A stretch of DNA of 64,000 nucleotides from an uncultured Lachnospiraceae bacterium (GTDB lineage Bacteria > Bacillota > Clostridia > Lachnospirales > Lachnospiraceae), in assembly GCA_902793335.1 (NCBI GenBank), contig CADBCZ010000003.1:27933-91932 (forward strand). The letters run 5' to 3'. Numbering within the stretch: position 1 is the stretch's first letter; every line of letters starts with the position of its first letter. Below are positions 37,568 to 44,007 of the stretch, in pieces. The position numbers and the translations under genes are program-made. A model generated the notes under the pieces. The model saw only the letters and a list, made by a program, of their open reading frames with translations, was not told the origin of the DNA and ran no database searches.

Positions 37568-37855
37568 CTACTTAAACAGCCTGTTAAAAATCGAACTTTC
37601 ATCCCGTTGTCCGGTTTTTATATCGGAATAAGTAAATGAATCCACCTTGCCGTCAGTCTCCACCTCCCCCTTTTCCAGAGTGAGTCTGGTTACATTCAGA
37701 TCCTTACCTTTAATTAGCAGCATCCCCTGCTCGGTTTCTAAAAGTATCTCATTAGGATCAAAGGATATTACGGCATTTACACCCGTAATAGTTCCTGCTC
37801 CACGATTGTTAAGTATAATCCTGTGTGATTTGACATTGTTATGAACCTCTTCCAT
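37568..37855 (-). CDS. yabP: Sporulation protein YabP
   Basis: 95 residues. HRIILNNRGAGTITGVNAVISFDPNEILLETEQGMLLIKGKDLNVTRL matches the YabP/YqfC family of small mother-cell proteins required for sporulation. No membrane segment; beta-rich. Ribosome binding site GGAGG 6 nt upstream. A sigma-E-like promoter at 37906-37934 fits its mother-cell role. Confidence 0.93.
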   Translation of the reverse strand: MEEVHNNVKSHRIILNNRGAGTITGVNAVISFDPNEILLETEQGMLLIKGKDLNVTRLTLEKGEVETDGKVDSFTYSDIKTGQRDESSIFNRLFK

Positions 37856-37905
37856 ACATACCCTCCAATACAGACTTTAACCTATCGTCAACTATCTCTA
37901 ATTAC

Positions 37906-37934
37906 AATGTATGTCAGCACAGTTCAAAACATGC
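37906..37934 (-). promoter_or_regulatory. Sigma-E-like promoter of yabP-yabQ
   Basis: On the minus strand GCATGTT (37928-37934), exactly 14 nt, CATACATT (37906-37913). This is one base from the sigma-E -35 pattern KMATATT and one from the -10 pattern CATACAMT. It sits about 50 bp before yabP. Confidence 0.55.
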
Positions 37935-37961
37935 TTAATTATATCAATAACCCGGTTGTTT

Positions 37962-38201
37962 CTAGAGGTATTTAAACATTTCCTTTGCGTCTTCCTTCTT
38001 GGTAGAATCGGCAATCTGAGTAACCTCTACAGCAACATTTTTGTTACCGAATTCAATATCGATTCTGTCACCTATTTTCACATCAACTGAAGCTTTGGCA
38101 ACCTTTCCGTTAACCATAACTCTTCCGGCATCACACGCCTCATTAGCTATCGTACGGCGCTTGATAAGACGTGACACTTTTAAGTATTTATCCAATCTCA
38201 T
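37962..38201 (-). CDS. rqcP: S4-domain RNA-binding protein RqcP (YabO/Hsp15-like)
   Basis: 79 residues from the ATG at 38201 (AAAGGAA upstream); a longer reading lacks a ribosome binding site and would run through a terminator. It is nearly all S4 domain: MRLDKYLKVSRLIKRRTIANEACDAG. In B. subtilis RqcP (YabO) works with RqcH in ribosome quality control, adding alanine tails to stalled peptides. Its position before yabP is conserved. Confidence 0.93.
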   Translation of the reverse strand: MRLDKYLKVSRLIKRRTIANEACDAGRVMVNGKVAKASVDVKIGDRIDIEFGNKNVAVEVTQIADSTKKEDAKEMFKYL

Positions 38202-38222
38202 ATATTTTTCCTTTCTACATGA

Positions 38223-38257
38223 GAAGAAGGCTATTGCTAATTGCAACAGCCTTCTTC
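38223..38257 (-). terminator. Terminator between hup and rqcP
   Basis: GAAGAAGGCT / AGCCTTCTTC with an inner TTGC/GCAA pairing, 25 bp after the hup stop. It would let the very strong hup promoter end mostly before rqcP. Confidence 0.65.
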
Positions 38258-38282
38258 AATGTAAGATTCATAAATTGACGAA

Positions 38283-38579
38283 TTATTTCTTCTTCTTACC
38301 CTTACCTGCGTTAACAGTATCCTTAAGTGCCTTACCAGCCTTGAACTTAGGAGCCTTAGATGCAGGAATCTTCATTGTCTCACCAGTCTTAGGATTTCTT
38401 CCTTCTCTAGCTGGTCTCTCAGCTACTTCGAAAGTACCGAAACCAACTAACTGAATCTTCTCACCCTTTGTTAATTCTGCTGCTACTACATCTGTGAAAG
38501 CCTTGAGAGCCTTCTCAGCATCTTTCTTTGATAATTCTGTCTGCTCAGCCATAGCTGCTACTAATTCTGCTTTGTTCAT
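38283..38579 (-). CDS. hup: DNA-binding protein HU
   Basis: 98 residues: the standard 90-residue HU fold with MNKAELVAAMAEQTELSKKDAE, GFGTFEVAERPAREGRNPKTGE (the DNA-binding arm, about 47-75) and a basic tail GKGKKKK. HU binds and bends DNA non-specifically and compacts the nucleoid. It has a near-perfect sigma-A promoter and its own terminator, in keeping with high expression. Confidence 0.98.
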   Translation of the reverse strand: MNKAELVAAMAEQTELSKKDAEKALKAFTDVVAAELTKGEKIQLVGFGTFEVAERPAREGRNPKTGETMKIPASKAPKFKAGKALKDTVNAGKGKKKK

Positions 38580-38655
38580 AGGAATAGTTCCTCCTCTTAT
38601 ATATATAGTATTTGCTTAAACTTTATTCCTTGCCTGTTTGACAAGTCCTACAGTA

Positions 38656-38684
38656 GTTATACTCGTTTATAGCGGTTTTGTCAA
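38656..38684 (-). promoter_or_regulatory. Strong sigma-A promoter of hup
   Basis: TTGACA (38679-38684), 17 nt, TATAAC (38656-38661) on the minus strand: perfect -35, one base off in the -10. Confidence 0.8.
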
Positions 38685-38785
38685 GCAAATAGGCTATATT
38701 ATTCGTTTTTTTGTACAAATTTATAGAATTTCCAAGTCTTTTGATTGTGAAAATATATTCATTTTGCTATATTTTCCCTTTATTT

Positions 38786-39334
38786 TCAGCCTTCCATTTG
38801 CTTTCCGAGAAAATTGGCTGCAATAATTGCTGCCTTTCTTTCCGTTTCCGTAAGCGGATTTTGGGCATCTTTATTAAGGATTATAACTGCCCCGATTGCA
38901 TCTCCTTCACTTATTATTGTCTGTACAATTTCACCCTCGTAAATATCATCATTTTCACCCGTTATTTTTATATATTTTTTCTCGCCTTTTCGTGCCATAA
39001 TTGCCTCGCGGTCATTTATCGCATCCTCCAGCTCCTTATGAAGCCGTTTACCCAAAAGACTTTTCTTTGAAACTCCAGACACTGCTATTATCTGATCCCT
39101 GTCAGTGACGCAGACAGGACATCCTAATATCTGTGCTGTGGCATCAACATATTCCTGTGCAAATATAGAAAGCTCACCTATAGGAGAATATTTTTTAAGC
39201 ACAATCTCTCCATCCTTATCAGTAAATATCTCAAGAGGATCACCCTCTCGTATTCTCAGAGTTCTTCTTATCTCTTTGGGTACAACAATACGACCTAATT
39301 CATCAATTCTTCTTACAATACCTGTTGCTTTCAT
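38786..39334 (-). CDS. spoVT: Stage V sporulation protein T (AbrB-type regulator)
   Basis: 182 residues from the ATG at 39334 (GGAGG 11 nt upstream). An N-terminal SpoVT-AbrB swapped-hairpin DNA-binding domain (MKATGIVRRIDELGRIVVPKEIRRTLRIREGDPLEI) is followed by a C-terminal GAF domain (about 55-180). In B. subtilis SpoVT is made under sigma G and tunes forespore gene expression. Length and domain order match. It lies upstream of hup and the yab block, as in Bacillus where spoVT precedes yabMNO. Confidence 0.96.
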   Translation of the reverse strand: MKATGIVRRIDELGRIVVPKEIRRTLRIREGDPLEIFTDKDGEIVLKKYSPIGELSIFAQEYVDATAQILGCPVCVTDRDQIIAVSGVSKKSLLGKRLHKELEDAINDREAIMARKGEKKYIKITGENDDIYEGEIVQTIISEGDAIGAVIILNKDAQNPLTETERKAAIIAANFLGKQMEG

Positions 39335-39388
39335 AATAAAAGATTCCTCCATTTTACAATACTATATTCTTAATGATTATTCTCAACA

Positions 39389-39417
39389 TAGTATCTGTAA
39401 AATAAAGGAATCTATAC
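39389..39417 (-). promoter_or_regulatory. Sigma-G-like promoter of spoVT
   Basis: GTATA (39413-39417), 17 nt, GATACTA (39389-39395) on the minus strand, one base from the sigma-G pattern GYATR / CATNMTA. An overlapping sigma-A-like pair (TTGAGA, 16 nt, TAGTAT) closer to the gene is the alternative. Confidence 0.35.
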
Positions 39418-39454
39418 GTTGTTTTTATAAAATTATTGTAATGTATCTTAAAAA

Positions 39455-41143
39455 CTATCCTGCAAACATGATACCCTCAAACAGTTCTTCAATATCCACT
39501 CCGTCTATAGTCTGTGGCCATGTATCCGACTTGATTGTAAAACGATACAGCTTTCCGTTTGAATCCAAAAGATCAACAGTATCTTCTCCCTCAGTACCAT
39601 ATATAGAAAACCGGGTACCTGCAGAAACTTCAACATCCTCAGATATAATCTCAAAGCTTTCCTTATCTATGAGATCTGCTTTAAGATCCTTTTTGCTCTT
39701 GATTCTGTCATTTCCATCGTATCCAATCGCATAATAATAATCCTCTGACTTAACCAGCTCACCTGCATCATTTATAAAAGCCCTAGCTATTCCGGTATGT
39801 GTAGAGAATATCTGAATAGTGTCTCCGACATACAGATCATTTGGAGAAGTAAATGCCGATTTCCAGTAATATTTCCACTCTGATTCGTAATCAGGAAGAG
39901 GTAATTTATCTGTAATGTATCCATTATATTCACCTATCTTCTCAACTTTATTGCCATTCACCCGGAATGCACTGGTCACTCTGTAATCATTTTCCTCGAC
40001 CATCTCAACATAGATGTAGGTATTACCTCCGACCCTTACCAGATAAGGTGTAATCTCATATCCATATACTTGAAGTCTGTTTTCATTACCATTCACGGTA
40101 AACTTTGCGCTATCAACCCAGTCGTATTCATTCATAACCGATTCTATAATAAACTGTTCAGCCTTTCCGTCACCGTTGATGTCAGATGTTACTGTTTCTC
40201 CGATATTAATCTCTTCCACATAATTGTCTTCCTGCTTGCGAAAGTCTTCCACAAATAATTCAGGATTTTCATCATAGAGTATGCTGACCGTCTGTGTCCC
40301 TGACGCATATGCGCCAAGCTGATATATACCAAAGTATATATCCACTCCTTCCGGAGTAATAAACCATGAACAACCTTGATCCTCTTCTCCTGTCAGATAT
40401 TGAGGAACCGCCTCATCTAACGAATCGAGCACCACACTTTCAGAGTACTTCTCATTTATCTTGTCCTTCACTACAGTACGAAGTGTATCTATATCAGGAA
40501 TTATATCTTTAAGTACAAGCTCTTTTCCGGAAACAGAATCATAATTATAGCCTCCACTGCCATATGCACCGTGCGCTCCACCCATATAGTCTTCTTCATT
40601 GACCCTTATACTTAGATATGCATTATCTGCCCTGACAATATCTATATCATACTTGATATAACATTCACTAAAATTGTTTTTATCCTCTAACTCCTCATAC
40701 CAGCTTTTTGCGTCCGTCAGATAACTCTCATATACCTTTAAGAAATCATCCTCCTGCCGTTTATTAAAATCATCCAAGGATTTTGAAAGTTCCGGATAAA
40801 CGGACTTTGACTCTTCACTTAGCTGGACCAATGCGTAAGTACCGTTCATCAACGTTTCATAGCTATCAGGCATTTTGTATTCATAGTGATAAATATTTTG
40901 TATCATAAGCTTAGGTGGTGTTTGTGGCAACTCCACCTCTTTGGTCTCTTCCTCCTCTTTATCCTCTCCGTTTTCTTCCTCTGAAGTGTCAGCAGCTACT
41001 GTCGCCTCCTCTTTTGAAGACTCTACCGTTGCCTCATCCTCCGTAGAAACATTTTCAGATTCATTCTTACCACACCCCTGGCAAAATCCTACCAATAGCA
41101 AAATTGCCAATAGAGTTACTCCACCATGAAACGACTTCTTCAC
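39455..41143 (-). CDS. Lipoprotein with DUF3298-type domain
   Basis: 562 residues. The signal peptide ends in CQGC (Cys24). A low-complexity Glu/Ser/Thr linker (about 25-75) precedes a domain with DFNKRQEDDF, YMGGAHGAYGSGGYNYDSVSGKELVLKDII (about 195-230) and QLGAYASGT, as in DUF3298/DUF4163 (RsiV-like) proteins, some of which bind lysozyme. The C-terminal half (about 315-562) contains a DINGDGKAEQFI calcium/FG-GAP-like stretch and is otherwise not recognised. The function is unknown; an extracytoplasmic sensor or binding protein is likely. Possibly co-transcribed with the CDP-ribitol genes 20 bp upstream. Confidence 0.75.
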   Translation of the reverse strand: MKKSFHGGVTLLAILLLVGFCQGCGKNESENVSTEDEATVESSKEEATVAADTSEEENGEDKEEEETKEVELPQTPPKLMIQNIYHYEYKMPDSYETLMNGTYALVQLSEESKSVYPELSKSLDDFNKRQEDDFLKVYESYLTDAKSWYEELEDKNNFSECYIKYDIDIVRADNAYLSIRVNEEDYMGGAHGAYGSGGYNYDSVSGKELVLKDIIPDIDTLRTVVKDKINEKYSESVVLDSLDEAVPQYLTGEEDQGCSWFITPEGVDIYFGIYQLGAYASGTQTVSILYDENPELFVEDFRKQEDNYVEEINIGETVTSDINGDGKAEQFIIESVMNEYDWVDSAKFTVNGNENRLQVYGYEITPYLVRVGGNTYIYVEMVEENDYRVTSAFRVNGNKVEKIGEYNGYITDKLPLPDYESEWKYYWKSAFTSPNDLYVGDTIQIFSTHTGIARAFINDAGELVKSEDYYYAIGYDGNDRIKSKKDLKADLIDKESFEIISEDVEVSAGTRFSIYGTEGEDTVDLLDSNGKLYRFTIKSDTWPQTIDGVDIEELFEGIMFAG

Positions 41144-41162
41144 TCTTATACTCCTCCTTTAT

Positions 41163-42257
41163 CTAACACACCATAATCTTCACATAATCCTCTGTCTTAT
41201 CCCTCATTATATGAAGTCCTGTATTTAGATCAGCCAATTTAAGCCTATGAGAAATAAGTTTTGAAGGCGCAATCGCCCCCTCTTTCAGTTTATCTACCAC
41301 ATAATGCCAATCATCTTTCGATTCACCTGTAAATGATGAATTCCAGGTTCCCATAACATTCAATTGATTTCTTAGTATCTTCCAATAAACATTTTTTTGA
41401 AGTTTCATATCAGACGCCGGATTGCCAAGCAGCATTACTTTTCCCGCCGGAGCCGCAACCTCTATTGCCTGCGAAACGGTCTCATTCCTGCCAACACATT
41501 CAAATATAGCATAAGCACCAATTCCATCCGTTTTTTCCAGCACCCATTCCACTACATTTTCACTTTTAGTATCACAGTAATTCTTTGCTTCAATTCCAAG
41601 TGCCATCGCCTTTTCTCTTTGAAACTCTTTATTTCCGATTACTATAATATTATACGCCGGATTATCTCCAAATTCATTAAGGAGATGCATTGTAAGCAAA
41701 AGTCCTATAGTTCCCAACCCCAGAACCACAATATTTTTATAGTGACCATCATTCTTGACATTTTCAGTCACAGACTTAATCTCCTCACCGAGCAGTCTCC
41801 TCATCGCATGTGCCGCAACGGCTGTCGGCTCTAACATAGCTGCATCCTCAAATGATACATTATCCGGTATTTTTATGAGATTACTGACAGGAACAGCAAC
41901 AAATTCAGCAAACCCGCCATTACAACGCGAACCGAGATAATTATAATTACGGCACATCTCATATTGCTTATTCTTACATGGTCCGCATTCACCACAGGGT
42001 ATTAGAGGAAACACTCCAACACGTCTGCCAATAAGCGAAGAATCACCGTTTTCAAAAACTTCACACACCGTTCCCGCAAATTCATGGCCCGGAATCAACG
42101 GATGCCTATGTGCCCCCGTCTCGTAAATTCTTGGAATATCAGATCCGCATATTCCAACACTCTCAACCTTAAGAAGCACCTCATTCCGCTTTAAAACAGG
42201 TCTGTCCACATCCTCATACCTAAGATCATTTATCCCATATAATACATGCGCCTTCAT
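41163..42257 (-). CDS. tarJ: Zinc alcohol dehydrogenase family protein, probable ribulose-5-phosphate reductase (TarJ-like)
   Basis: 364 residues from the ATG at 42257 (GGGGG upstream). A medium-chain dehydrogenase: catalytic zinc ligands in ESVGICGSDIPRIYE and GHEFAGTV, structural zinc cysteines in PCGECGPCKNKQYEMC, and the Rossmann motif VVLGLGTIGLLL. Position directly after a TarI-like cytidylyltransferase and a ribulose-phosphate epimerase argues for NADPH-dependent reduction of ribulose 5-phosphate to ribitol 5-phosphate. On sequence alone it also resembles galactitol-1-phosphate or sorbitol dehydrogenases, so the role rests on context. Confidence 0.7.
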   Translation of the reverse strand: MKAHVLYGINDLRYEDVDRPVLKRNEVLLKVESVGICGSDIPRIYETGAHRHPLIPGHEFAGTVCEVFENGDSSLIGRRVGVFPLIPCGECGPCKNKQYEMCRNYNYLGSRCNGGFAEFVAVPVSNLIKIPDNVSFEDAAMLEPTAVAAHAMRRLLGEEIKSVTENVKNDGHYKNIVVLGLGTIGLLLTMHLLNEFGDNPAYNIIVIGNKEFQREKAMALGIEAKNYCDTKSENVVEWVLEKTDGIGAYAIFECVGRNETVSQAIEVAAPAGKVMLLGNPASDMKLQKNVYWKILRNQLNVMGTWNSSFTGESKDDWHYVVDKLKEGAIAPSKLISHRLKLADLNTGLHIMRDKTEDYVKIMVC

Positions 42258-42286
42258 GTATACCCCCACTTTCCGCAATAAACATA

Positions 42287-43081
42287 TCACAATTGTTTAA
42301 GTTCTACTATTTCTCTATATCTGTCAAGATCTTCACGCGTTGTTATCTTAAAATTACTTTCATCACCGTTAACCATAACAACATCCATGCCATCCATTAC
42401 AGCCGGTTCAGTCGAACCCCTTATATCCATTATCTTGTCCGGCAACAGCTTCTTGCACGCTTCTAAATATCTGTCAATTTTGAAAACCTCCGGTGCCTGT
42501 CCCGCAAAGAGTCTGTCTCTGTTGAGCAACGAGGAAATCACCTTGCCATCTTCACTCAAATAAACAGTATCCTTCATTGGCAACACAGGCATTACTCCGT
42601 CATGTATCAACGAATTGACATCTATCCCGGCGACTGCAAATCCATTATTGGTGATTGAATCAAATCCCATCAGGGCAGCTATACATTTATCTATCAATTC
42701 CACCGAAACAAGCGGTCTTGCAGCATCATGGATTATAACAAGTCCATCCTCATCCCAATCACTCTTTATATCACAAAGAGCATTAAAGATTGATAATTGA
42801 CGATTCTCTCCGGGAGATGAAAAACCCATGAATTTATACAGCCCCAAAAAACTATCATTACCAAAATAATCACCTGACAGCACCCGATATTCATCAATTA
42901 TCTTATCATGCCACATCTTATCGGCAACTATTCTGACATCACTTACAATATCGTGCTCTAAAAAGGGACGAATACTCTCAGTGATTATCATTCTGTTATC
43001 AACTTCTATATACTGCTTTGGAATATCCATATTCATCCGGCTACCCGTTCCACCGGATAAAATGATAGCTGCACATCTCAT
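42287..43081 (-). CDS. tarI: IspD/TarI family cytidylyltransferase, probable ribitol-5-phosphate cytidylyltransferase
   Basis: 264 residues from the ATG at 43081. The nucleotide-binding N-terminus is AAIILSGGTGSRMNMDIPKQYIEV, followed by IIHDAARPLVS and the product-binding FAVAGIDVNSLI and MDGMDVVMVNGDESNFKITTREDL. The family contains IspD (isoprenoid synthesis) and TarI/Bcs1 (CDP-ribitol). Clustering with an epimerase and a TarJ-like reductase favours CDP-ribitol. It lies 34 bp after the epimerase gene and 29 bp before the reductase. No good ribosome binding site is visible, so translation may be coupled or the start may differ. Confidence 0.75.
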   Translation of the reverse strand: MRCAAIILSGGTGSRMNMDIPKQYIEVDNRMIITESIRPFLEHDIVSDVRIVADKMWHDKIIDEYRVLSGDYFGNDSFLGLYKFMGFSSPGENRQLSIFNALCDIKSDWDEDGLVIIHDAARPLVSVELIDKCIAALMGFDSITNNGFAVAGIDVNSLIHDGVMPVLPMKDTVYLSEDGKVISSLLNRDRLFAGQAPEVFKIDRYLEACKKLLPDKIMDIRGSTEPAVMDGMDVVMVNGDESNFKITTREDLDRYREIVELKQL

Positions 43082-43115
43082 AATACTGCCAAAAACCCTT
43101 CTATACACTCATTTA

Positions 43116-43778
43116 TCATTTACACTCATTGCGAATCTCGCTCAGCACATCACCGTAAGCTCTACCTTTTCCAAACAACAGGCTTGTTCCAAGCACAAAA
43201 CCCTTAACTCCCATAGGGGCATATTTCTGTATTCTGTCAAGAGTACAGGCTCCATCCCAATACACCTCAAAATCCATATCTTCTTTCATGGAGAGTAACT
43301 TCTTGTATTTCTCACCAACATAAGGTCTGTACATTTGACCTGCATTGCCCGGATTAACCGACATTACAAGCACTTTTTTCACTATTCTGAGCATCTCATA
43401 AATTGTCTCGACACTGGTACCCGGATTGATTGCAATGCCCGGAATCAACTCCGCATCTATTACCTTCTGCAAAGTAGTTGACGGATGGTACTCAGCCTCC
43501 GGATGAATATATATAGTGTCACCCTTATTCAGATTTCTTATAAAAATGTCAATAGTATTATTAGGATGCTCAACCATCAAATGAACATCCAAAGGCTTTT
43601 TTGTCAACTGCCTGATACAACTCAAATCATTTAAAGACATAGCATAATTAGGAACATATCGACCATCCATAATGTCAATATGAAACGAATCAATTCCCCC
43701 TTCATCTAAGTCTCTAACTTCTTTTTCAAGATTTCTGTAATTAGCACACATCATGGATGCCATAAGTTCAAATCCCAT
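43116..43778 (-). CDS. rpe: Ribulose-phosphate 3-epimerase
   Basis: 220 residues. A TIM-barrel enzyme that interconverts xylulose and ribulose 5-phosphate. Motifs include FHIDIMDGRYVPNYAMS (metal-binding His and Asp), PLDVHLMVEHP, GIAINPGTS, VLVMSVNPGNAGQMY and VYWDGACT. The last is VDGG in typical Rpe, and here WDGAC is unusual. First gene of the cluster with the CDP-ribitol pair, so it probably feeds ribulose 5-phosphate to that pathway rather than acting as the housekeeping copy; a related sugar phosphate is possible. Ribosome binding site GGAGGGG. Confidence 0.88.
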   Translation of the reverse strand: MGFELMASMMCANYRNLEKEVRDLDEGGIDSFHIDIMDGRYVPNYAMSLNDLSCIRQLTKKPLDVHLMVEHPNNTIDIFIRNLNKGDTIYIHPEAEYHPSTTLQKVIDAELIPGIAINPGTSVETIYEMLRIVKKVLVMSVNPGNAGQMYRPYVGEKYKKLLSMKEDMDFEVYWDGACTLDRIQKYAPMGVKGFVLGTSLLFGKGRAYGDVLSEIRNECK

Positions 43779-43840
43779 GTAATCCCCTCCTGTAAAACTT
43801 CCCCATATGTATATTTGTATATTTATATATTAGTTATTAC

Positions 43841-43849
43841 ATTATAGCA
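43841..43849 (-). promoter_or_regulatory. Extended -10 promoter of the rpe-tarI-tarJ cluster
   Basis: TGCTATAAT (extended -10 with perfect TATAAT) on the minus strand, about 60 bp before rpe; the -35 is poor. It is divergent from the glycosyltransferase promoter. Confidence 0.5.
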
Positions 43850-43952
43850 TGAACTTCATAATTGCGCCATCACTTACTTAAATAATTGCTTTCAGATTGA
43901 TTTTTATCCACCTATATTTTATAATCTTTATATAGTTTTTTAAAGCTTTTTA

Positions 43953-43997
43953 GGGGGGGTATTTTAATATAATATTACAGTTTTTTTTTTGGGGGGG
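43953..43997 (+). promoter_or_regulatory. Homopolymer-rich promoter and leader of the glycosyltransferase gene
   Basis: A G7 run (43953-43959) lies between a poor -35 region and a perfect TATAAT (43968-43973). A T10 run (43981-43990) and a second G7 run (43991-43997) follow where transcription should start, the last joining the ribosome binding site GGGGAGG. Such tracts change length by slipped-strand mispairing. Confidence 0.55.
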
Positions 43998-44007
43998 AGG
44001 ATAATCC

